This document shows, in pieces, positions 5,703 to 11,778 of a stretch of 11,778 nt of DNA. The DNA is from an uncultured bacterium (GTDB lineage: Bacteria; Armatimonadota; Zipacnadia; Zipacnadales; Zipacnadaceae): assembly GCA_937928475.1 (NCBI GenBank), contig CALFVE010000060.1, forward strand, positions 1 to 11,778. Reading direction: 5' to 3'. The position numbers and the translations under genes are program-made. The notes under the pieces are model-generated. The model searched no databases, was not told the origin of the DNA, and worked only from the letters and a program-made list of their open reading frames with translations. Every line of letters starts with the position of its first letter. The first letter of the stretch is position 1.

Positions 5703-8231
5703 ATGCCTGAAAGCCTGTGCCTGAATGGAACCTGGGGCCTCATCTGGGCCGAGGGATCGGCGCTGATCCCTGCGTTTCAGTATGTCGGGCCGAAACTCGA
5801 GGGGCACCGAATGCTGCCCGCCGAGGTTCCCGCCCCCCTTCACAAGGTCCTGCAAGACGCTGGGATCATCGAGGACCCCAACTTCGGCCTGAACTCGCTG
5901 CGAGCGCGGTGGGTGGAAGAGATGTACTGGGTGTACCGACACACCTTTGAGGCGCCCCGCGAAGCCTGCGAGCAAGCCGCCTGGCTGGTCTTTGAGCAAC
6001 TGGAGATGTGCGCGAAGGTATGGCTCAACGGCGAAGAGATCGGCACTCACGCCAACGTGCATCGTCCCGCTCGCTTCAATGTCACCGGCCGCCTGCGGCC
6101 CGGCGAGAACCTGCTGGTCGTCCAACTCACCACTGGTATGCACGAGGCCTGCGACAAGCCGGTACGCGAGTATATGCCGGACGATATATCCCTCCTCACC
6201 AAGCGGCAACTGCACCGCAAGCCTCAGTACCAGTGCGGTTGGGACTGGAACTGCCGACTGATGAACGTGGGCATCCTGGGCGACGTTCGGCTGGAATGGA
6301 GTTCGGTTCCTCGACTCGACCAGGCCAGTGTCTTTGCCTTGGTCAGCGAGGACCTGACCTCGGCTACCCTGCATGCGCGGGCCTTCGTGGATAATCACAC
6401 GGGAGAGAGCATGCCGGCCACCGTGCGCGTGCGGGTAGCGGAGACCGGGCAGGAAGTGGCGCTGCCGGTAAGGCTGGAGCCGGGGCTGGCGTACCACGAG
6501 GCGACGGTGGAGATAGACAGCCCTCGCCTCTGGTGGCCAGTGGGGCATGGAGAGCAGTTCCTGTATGAAGTGCAGGTCGCGCTGGAGGTGCAAGGGGAGA
6601 GGCAAGCGGTGGTTCGTCGCACGGGCATGCGCCGGGTGGAGATTGACCAGTCGCCTCACCCCGTCGAGGGCCGCTACTTCATTGTCAAGGTGAATAACCG
6701 GCCTATCTTCTGCAAGGGCGCCAACTGGGTTCCGCCCAGCCTATTGCATAGCCTGCCCACGCTGGATGATCACCGCGCGCTGGTGGGCCTGGCCCTGGAG
6801 GCCAACTTCAACACTCTACGCGTGTGGGGCGGAGGGGTCTTCGCGCACAAATTGCTGGAGGTGTGCGACCAGGCCGGGATCCTCGTCTGGCACGATCTTC
6901 TGTTTGCCTGCGCGAAGTACCCGGGAGACGACCCCGAATTCGCCGCAGAGGTTCGGCGCGAGGTCACCTGGGCCATGCGCGAGATGGGGCATCACCCCTC
7001 GCTCGTAGTCTGGTGTGGGAACAACGAGATCGAGTGGGGCGACTGGAGCTGGGGCTATGACCAGGAGCCGCGAACCCACCCGCACTATGCTCTGTTCCAC
7101 CACGATCTGCCCAAGATCGCGCTCGAGGAGAACCCGGCGCAGGCCTACTGGATCAGCAGCCCTTTCTCGCCCGACTACAAGCACCCCAACGATCCTACGG
7201 TCGGAGACCAGCACCCCTGGGGCGTGTCCATGAATCCCGGCGGGGCCGACTGGTGGGACTATCGGGGGTACACGGACCGCTTCCCGAACGAAGGCGGCGT
7301 GTTGGGTGCTTCCCCGCCGGCTACCTTGCGGCAGTTCCTGCCCCCGGCGGAGCAGCACCTACTCTCGCTTAGTTGGGTACATCATGACAACCCCTTTGCC
7401 TGCACCGACGGCTTTCAAGGGCAAGGCAACCCCGGTCACGCCTATCAGACCGTCATGCTGTGGACAGGCCGCGATCCGTTTGCGATGGATCTCGAGGAGT
7501 ACGCCTTCGTGAGCGGCTTGCTTCAGGCTGAGGGGCTGGCCGAGTACGCGGCGAACTACCGGCGGCGCATGTTCAGCAGCGCCTCGGCCATCTTCTGGTC
7601 GTACAATGACTCCTGGCCGGTCACTCATGGCTGGACCATCGTGGACTACTACCGGCGACGGAAACTTGCCTACTATGCGGTACGGCGGGCCTTCCAGCCA
7701 ATCACAGTGGTAGTCGCGGAGGAAGAGGGCCAGGTCAAGGTTTTCGGGGTCAACGATACGCCGCAGGAGTGGGCAGGCGAAGTGCGCTGGGGCCTGTTCT
7801 TGCTGGCCGGCGGTTACGCCAAGCAGGAAACCGGACCGGCGAGTCTGCCGGCCAATTGCTCGGTGCTGCTGGCCGCTTTCCCTCGCAGCGAGTGGCAGGC
7901 AGTTGGCACCCGCAAGAGCGGCGCCTTCGCGGCGCTGCTGCGAGAGGGCGAGTTGGTTGCCCAGCACCGGCTGTTCGTGGAGCGCTTCGGGGGCCTGGAA
8001 TTCGTTGTTCCGGAGATCAAGGTGAGGCTGGAGGGGGACCGCGCCGTCTTCACCTCGAACGCCTTCGCCTGGGGAGTGTGCCTGGACCTCGACGGGGAGA
8101 AGCCCCTTGCCGATAACTGCTTCGACCTGCTGCCGGAGACACCGTACTCGGTTCCTTGGGAGGCGGCTTGGGGCCGGCCAGAGGTAGTCAAGGTGGGCAA
8201 TCGGGACGCCGTCAAGCCACAGGGAAAGTGA
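5703..8231 (+). CDS. Glycoside hydrolase family 2 beta-mannosidase
   Basis: At 842 residues this has the usual length of bacterial GH2 beta-mannosidases, which remove terminal beta-D-mannose from manno-oligosaccharides by a retaining mechanism. The N-terminal jelly-roll sugar-binding domain (about 1-200) contains VWLNGEEIGTH (106-116) and the mannosidase-type GWDWNCRL (179-186). A beta-sandwich follows (about 210-315). The TIM barrel has KGANWVPPS (338-346), NTLRVWGGGVF (370-380) and WCGNNE (437-442), with Glu442 as acid/base. RFPNEGG (526-532) puts Glu530 in the nucleophile place, and FWSYNDSWP (631-639) closes the active site. Both catalytic glutamates are present. The C-terminal part (about 665-842) is beta-rich. 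No signal peptide, so cytoplasmic. GGGAGG (5691-5696) lies 6 nt before the ATG. It is the last gene of the plus-strand cluster and meets the radical SAM gene tail to tail. Beta-glucuronidase or beta-galactosidase activity is less likely given the GWDW and WCGNNE motifs. Confidence 0.93.
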   Translation: MPESLCLNGTWGLIWAEGSALIPAFQYVGPKLEGHRMLPAEVPAPLHKVLQDAGIIEDPNFGLNSLRARWVEEMYWVYRHTFEAPREACEQAAWLVFEQLEMCAKVWLNGEEIGTHANVHRPARFNVTGRLRPGENLLVVQLTTGMHEACDKPVREYMPDDISLLTKRQLHRKPQYQCGWDWNCRLMNVGILGDVRLEWSSVPRLDQASVFALVSEDLTSATLHARAFVDNHTGESMPATVRVRVAETGQEVALPVRLEPGLAYHEATVEIDSPRLWWPVGHGEQFLYEVQVALEVQGERQAVVRRTGMRRVEIDQSPHPVEGRYFIVKVNNRPIFCKGANWVPPSLLHSLPTLDDHRALVGLALEANFNTLRVWGGGVFAHKLLEVCDQAGILVWHDLLFACAKYPGDDPEFAAEVRREVTWAMREMGHHPSLVVWCGNNEIEWGDWSWGYDQEPRTHPHYALFHHDLPKIALEENPAQAYWISSPFSPDYKHPNDPTVGDQHPWGVSMNPGGADWWDYRGYTDRFPNEGGVLGASPPATLRQFLPPAEQHLLSLSWVHHDNPFACTDGFQGQGNPGHAYQTVMLWTGRDPFAMDLEEYAFVSGLLQAEGLAEYAANYRRRMFSSASAIFWSYNDSWPVTHGWTIVDYYRRRKLAYYAVRRAFQPITVVVAEEEGQVKVFGVNDTPQEWAGEVRWGLFLLAGGYAKQETGPASLPANCSVLLAAFPRSEWQAVGTRKSGAFAALLREGELVAQHRLFVERFGGLEFVVPEIKVRLEGDRAVFTSNAFAWGVCLDLDGEKPLADNCFDLLPETPYSVPWEAAWGRPEVVKVGNRDAVKPQGK

Positions 8232-8238
8232 GGTCGAA

Positions 8239-8266
8239 GCCTCGCGCTAGAGCTAGGGCGGGAGGC
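8239..8266. terminator. Possible bidirectional terminator between convergent genes
   Basis: GCCTC (8239-8243) can pair with GAGGC (8262-8266), and an inner part around CTAG-AG-CTAG continues the stem with a bulge and one mismatch. The structure spans the 21 bp gap between the two stop codons (8231 and 8253) and part of the minus-strand gene end. There is no T-tract on either side, so intrinsic termination is not assured; the position is the main argument. Confidence 0.4.
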
Positions 8267-9689
8267 CCTCCTGCAGGCGGCGGAGAATATCCCAGTAGGC
8301 GCCGCGGTAGCCCCGGGTGATCGCGTCCACCAGGATCGGGTTCTCCCGGTAATTGTAGTCGGCTACCTCTGCAGCCGGGTCGGGACAGAAGAAGCGCTGG
8401 TCGCCGCGCACCAAATCCGCGACGAACTCCGATATCTCCGGCCCGACCCCCGGGTCTACGTAAAAGATCGGGCGCAGCAGGCTGTCATTGTCCTCGACTT
8501 CTCCCAGCAGTCCCGGTTGCTGCGCCAAGGGCCCTCGCATTACTTGGGCCGCGAGCGGAGTGCCTGGATACAGGCGCACACCCACCGAGAGTCCCACCCG
8601 CGAGGGCTCCAACCGCCGCATTAGGTCGAGGGTCGCCCGAATCCCCGCGTGCGTCTCGCCCGGACCTCCCAGAAGCAAGTCAAACATGAAGACGAGGCCG
8701 TGTCGCTTGCAGGCATCGGCCACCCGTTCCAGGTCGGCCGCCCGGTGCCGCCGGCCCAGGCGAGCCAGTTGCTCGTCGCAACCGTGGTCGGCCCCGAAGT
8801 CTATCCCCACACACCCGGCTCGCTTCATCGCGCCGGCCAGTTCGTCATCAAACTCCTCGGGAGCGCAATAGGCCCACCAGCGAACCCGTTCGGGGAGGCG
8901 GCGGGCGATCAGCGCCTCGCAGACCGCCAGGGCATGCTCGCGCGGGAGGTTGAACTCGGCGTCGCAGGTGTGCAGGTCCGTGACGCCCCGGTTGGCCAGA
9001 TTGACCACTTCCTGGGCAACGGCGTCGGGCCGGCGCAGCCGAAGTGAGTGCCCCTTGACCACCGGATCGGCGCAGTAAACACAATGGCCAGAGCAGCCGC
9101 GCTTGGTCTCAAATCCGCCCTGGCCGCCCTCGCGCCAGTACCGCGCATTGTCCACGAAGTTGCGCGCGGGCGGCGGAAGGCTTGCCAGGTCCACGGGCAG
9201 AGCCGGATTGCGGCGAACACCTGACTTTGTCTTGAACACGAGCCCCGGTATGTCGGTTCCGTCGCCCCCGTCAACCAGAGCATGCGCCAGTTGGGGCAGC
9301 GCCTCCTCCCCGTCGCCGGCTATCCCGAAATCCGCCTCCAGTTCTGCCAACAGAACTTCGGGCAGCAGCGAATACCCGCAGCCGCCGACCACCAGCGGGG
9401 CCTCTGTGTAGCGGCGGAGCAGGGCGAGGGTTCGCCGGGCGTGAGGCAGGCACGAGTAGCGCCCGGCCAGGTAGCAGTCGTCGGTGTTGCGCAGGGTGAA
9501 GCCCACCAGGTCGGGCCGATGCTCGCGGAAGTGCGCCGCAACCGCGCGCTCTGGGTCACTGGCCCAGGTGAGGTCTAGTAGCAAGGCCTGGCAGCCGCGT
9601 AGTTCCAGGGCCGCCGCCAGGTAGTCGAGGGCGATAGGTCCCACCGCGGGGCGCATCTCGTTGGCGTTGACCAAAGTGACAATGGGCAT
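8253..9689 (-). CDS. B12-binding-domain-type radical SAM protein
   Basis: This 478-residue protein (from ATG 9689) has the two-part layout of cobalamin-dependent radical SAM enzymes. The N-terminal domain (about 1-140) has VGPIALDYLAAALELRG (16-32), a VGGCGYSLLP loop (101-110) and GDGEE (125-129), as in B12-binding family members. The classical base-off DxHxxG motif is not seen. The radical SAM barrel carries KRGCSGHCVYC, with cluster ligands Cys199, Cys203 and Cys206 (CX3CX2C). Further on are FDLLLGGPGET (336-346) and VRLYPGTPLA (371-380), both usual in this class. Reactions include methylation, ring changes and C-C bond formation; the substrate cannot be told. An in-frame TTG at 9710 would add seven residues; neither start has a clear ribosome-binding site. 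ATG is preferred because the first beta strand of the family begins right after Met. It lies 137 bp downstream of a sensor kinase gene on the same strand and may be cotranscribed. Confidence 0.9.
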   Translation of the reverse strand: MPIVTLVNANEMRPAVGPIALDYLAAALELRGCQALLLDLTWASDPERAVAAHFREHRPDLVGFTLRNTDDCYLAGRYSCLPHARRTLALLRRYTEAPLVVGGCGYSLLPEVLLAELEADFGIAGDGEEALPQLAHALVDGGDGTDIPGLVFKTKSGVRRNPALPVDLASLPPPARNFVDNARYWREGGQGGFETKRGCSGHCVYCADPVVKGHSLRLRRPDAVAQEVVNLANRGVTDLHTCDAEFNLPREHALAVCEALIARRLPERVRWWAYCAPEEFDDELAGAMKRAGCVGIDFGADHGCDEQLARLGRRHRAADLERVADACKRHGLVFMFDLLLGGPGETHAGIRATLDLMRRLEPSRVGLSVGVRLYPGTPLAAQVMRGPLAQQPGLLGEVEDNDSLLRPIFYVDPGVGPEISEFVADLVRGDQRFFCPDPAAEVADYNYRENPILVDAITRGYRGAYWDILRRLQEGLPP

Positions 9690-9825
9690 CTCAGGCGTGA
9701 GGTTCGCCAAGACGGAAACAGGGACCTACCCCGCCACCCACAGTGGGGACAGCACCCCTCCCCCGCGGAGAGCAATCGGGGACTGGGCCGAGGTCGTTGC
9801 CCGAAGGCTCATGTGCAAGAGTGAA
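9690..9825. other. Gap between kinase and radical SAM genes with short GGGAC repeats
   Basis: The plus strand holds two similar short words, GGGACCTACCCC (from 9721) and GGGACAGCACCCC (from 9746), and a small CCCA-CAG-TGGG hairpin (9737-9747). No gene, promoter or clear terminator is evident. The structure may be the remains of an intergenic repeat element. Confidence 0.3.
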
Positions 9826-11778
9826 CTAGCAGCGCGGCAGTGCCGAAGAGACGTCGGCGGAGTGGGTTGCAGTGAGAGAGGCGGCCGGAAATCGGACCTG
9901 GAACTCGAGGCGGCTGTCCTCGGTGAGCGCCCGGATGGCCCCGCCCTGGTTCTCGATTATCTTGCGGCTGATGGCCGGCCCCAGATCGCCGTCGGTCTCC
10001 TGCAGCACACACAGCGGATCAAAAATGGCATCCGACTCTAGCCGTGTCTCTACACGCCTAAGCCGCTGAAGCGAGACCGTTATTGCCTCACCGGATTCTG
10101 CGGCCTCCTGGAAGATCCGCACGCGCACGGGCGAGCGCTGCTCGCCCCGCAGGTAGCGCAAGAGGTAGCAGAGCGCCTGCCGGGTCTGGGTCGGATCGGC
10201 TACGGTCCAGGCCAGGGGTCGCACGGCTTCCACCTCTACGACCGGTTCCTCCTCCGGATTCCCCTGGCGCAGGTCGGCCACGGCCTCTTCTACTAGCTTT
10301 TCCAGGCGCACCAACTGGAAACTGGGTTCTGGCTGCTGCACCAACTGCACCAACTGCCCCACCAGCGAATCCAGTCGGTCAATCTGGGGCATCACCGTGT
10401 CCTGCCAGAACTCTCGCAGGTCCGGGGTCGGCTCGCGAACCGAGGCCAGTTCCGCGTAGGTCTTGATGGCGGTCAGGGGCGTGCGCACCTCGTGGGCCAG
10501 GCCGCTCACCACCTGCGTAAGCATATCTAGGCGCTCGCGGCGGTGGCGTTCGGTGGCCAGGGCCACCTCCGCCGTCATGTCCTCCAGCAGCAGCACACTG
10601 CCCACCGGCCGGCCTTGCTCATCGGCCAGGTGCGAGGAACTCACCCGCAGCGTGAGCGCGCCGCCGCGAATTGAGATCTCCTCGCCACGAACCACCTCGG
10701 CTGGCGAATGGAAGGCAGCATACAGGTAGTCACCGAGCGGAGAAGGCAGCGCGCGCACGTCTTGACCTTCCACTTCCTCTGGAGCGACACCCAAAATACG
10801 GGCAGCGTAAGGGTTGCAGATAGCGATCTTCTCGTCCTGCCCCAGGGTGATGACTCCGCTGCTCATCCCGGCTAGAATACGCTGCGTGTAGGCCCGGTCC
10901 CGGGCGATCTGCTGGTGCAGTCGGTAGCCCTCGAGCTCCAGAGCCACGTAGTTGGAGAGGATAAACAAGGTTTCCAGTTCCGCTGCCGCGTAGGGCGTTC
11001 CGAGGGCGCTGTCGCCCAGCAGCAAGATCCCGGCGGGGCGGCCTTCGGTCATCAGAGGCACGGCGACCTGAGCCCGGAAAGCCTCCAGATCGCTGCGCAG
11101 CGCCTGAGCCAGGACCTGGTCGGGCCAACTTGCCAGTTCGGCGCGCGTTACTACTCGGCAGTTGTGCAAATACCAGCGGGGCAGAGCGTCGCCGGGCCGC
11201 AGCCGTCCGGCAGAGGCCAGTTGCGCGGGAATCCCCTGGGCCGCATAGGGCCGGAATTCCTCGCCCTCCTCGGCACGCCACAGCAGGCAGTAACTGGCGC
11301 AGCGAGTGAACTGGCGCACCGCCTCCACGTAGGCAGTCAGCAGGCGGTCCCGGTCAAAATCGGCAGAGGAGGCCGCGACCAGGCGGTAAAACAGCGTGCC
11401 CTCCGGGGAGGGCGGCCGGTCCGGTGCGGGGAGGGCGGGGCCAACCGCCTGCGGCGTCAGAGGCGCGGCTCGCGAAGCGCGCAGGGCCGCCATCTCCAGC
11501 GCCGTGTCTACCAGTTCCTGCACTGCCCCGGACCCAGCGGAGAGGTCCAGCCACAGATCGGCCGTCACCAGTTTATCCTGGCGGATCGTCTCCATGCCCT
11601 CTGCGGAGACCAAGCACACGCGCACCGCCTGGGGCGCAGCCTCTACCAGTCGCTGGTAGGCGATCAGGCGTCCCCTGGAGAGGGGCTCCAGGGAGGCGAA
11701 GACGAGGGAGACCGGAAGGGACCACAGGAGGTCACGGATCTCCGACTCCCGGGCAGCGCGCAGCACCAGGGCGCGCTC
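9826..11778 (-). CDS. Partial sensor histidine kinase (receiver-like/GAF/PAS/HisKA) with eroded ATP-binding domain
   Basis: The frame is open to the window edge, so the N-terminus is probably missing; an internal GTG at 11766 gives 646 residues and is used for numbering. Residues 1-95 resemble the second half of a receiver domain, but the place of the phospho-Asp reads FASLEP. A Pro-rich linker (about 103-122) is followed by a GAF domain (about 125-285), a PAS domain (about 292-400, with CNPYAARILG at 317-326) and a HisKA dimerisation helix SGLAHEVRTPLTA (421-433), with His425 as phospho-acceptor. The catalytic domain (about 485-628) keeps DPTQTRQAL and GDLGPAISRKI (593-603), but the N-box reads CYLLRYL without Asn and the DxGxG motif of the G1 box is absent. 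ATP binding may be lost or altered. No membrane segment is seen, so it is likely a soluble sensor. It is upstream of the radical SAM gene on the same strand. Its partner is not in the window. Confidence 0.88.
   Translation of the reverse strand, partial: ERALVLRAARESEIRDLLWSLPVSLVFASLEPLSRGRLIAYQRLVEAAPQAVRVCLVSAEGMETIRQDKLVTADLWLDLSAGSGAVQELVDTALEMAALRASRAAPLTPQAVGPALPAPDRPPSPEGTLFYRLVAASSADFDRDRLLTAYVEAVRQFTRCASYCLLWRAEEGEEFRPYAAQGIPAQLASAGRLRPGDALPRWYLHNCRVVTRAELASWPDQVLAQALRSDLEAFRAQVAVPLMTEGRPAGILLLGDSALGTPYAAAELETLFILSNYVALELEGYRLHQQIARDRAYTQRILAGMSSGVITLGQDEKIAICNPYAARILGVAPEEVEGQDVRALPSPLGDYLYAAFHSPAEVVRGEEISIRGGALTLRVSSSHLADEQGRPVGSVLLLEDMTAEVALATERHRRERLDMLTQVVSGLAHEVRTPLTAIKTYAELASVREPTPDLREFWQDTVMPQIDRLDSLVGQLVQLVQQPEPSFQLVRLEKLVEEAVADLRQGNPEEEPVVEVEAVRPLAWTVADPTQTRQALCYLLRYLRGEQRSPVRVRIFQEAAESGEAITVSLQRLRRVETRLESDAIFDPLCVLQETDGDLGPAISRKIIENQGGAIRALTEDSRLEFQVRFPAASLTATHSADVSSALPRC

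Noticed and set aside
3900..6659. A 919-codon open frame on the minus strand across the GH4, unknown and beta-mannosidase genes.
   Set aside because: It is antisense to three well-supported genes with clear motifs, and its translation is low-complexity Arg/His/Leu/Pro-rich with no domain. Long antisense frames are common in GC-rich genes.

Overview
The window is a high-GC bacterial chromosome segment with Shine-Dalgarno starts, tightly packed genes and no phage, IS or CRISPR signs. The lineage cannot be fixed from this sequence. The gene content (cytoplasmic NAD-dependent carbohydrate enzymes, GAF/PAS kinase, cobalamin-type radical SAM protein) and a dispersed-looking intergenic palindrome would fit an environmental bacterium such as an Armatimonadota, Chloroflexota or Planctomycetota relative; this is a low-confidence impression.

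Layout. (1) 8-1226, minus: an exported protein built from six copies of a ~40-residue helical-looking module, interrupted by a one-base frameshift in a C6/G6 run at 788-793. (2) 1227-1487: divergent intergenic region with a GC-rich hairpin/palindrome just ahead of the next gene. (3) 1488-8231, plus: four co-directional genes with 84-126 bp gaps that look like one carbohydrate operon: a Gfo/Idh/MocA NAD(P)-dependent oxidoreductase, a glycoside hydrolase family 4 enzyme (NAD- and metal-dependent), an unrecognised beta-rich protein with a carbohydrate-binding-like C-terminus, and a GH2 beta-mannosidase. None has a signal peptide, so they should act in the cytoplasm on imported oligosaccharides. 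No transporter or dedicated regulator lies in the window. (4) 8239-8266: a hairpin at the convergent junction. (5) 8253-9689 (or 9710), minus: a radical SAM protein with a cobalamin-binding-like N-terminus. (6) 9826-11778, minus, running off the window edge: a sensor kinase with receiver-like, GAF, PAS and HisKA domains but an eroded ATP-binding domain.

How they may work together. GH4 (alpha-galactosidase or alpha-glucosidase type) plus GH2 beta-mannosidase would suit intracellular breakdown of galactomannan- or glucomannan-like oligosaccharides. The Gfo/Idh/MocA protein could oxidise or epimerise a sugar product, and the unknown protein could bind or modify a glycan. The radical SAM protein and kinase lie on the opposite strand; no functional link to the sugar operon is shown. 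The most distinctive points are the modular exported repeat protein with its frameshift, the unknown sugar-operon protein, and the kinase lacking the N-box Asn and G1-box Asp.
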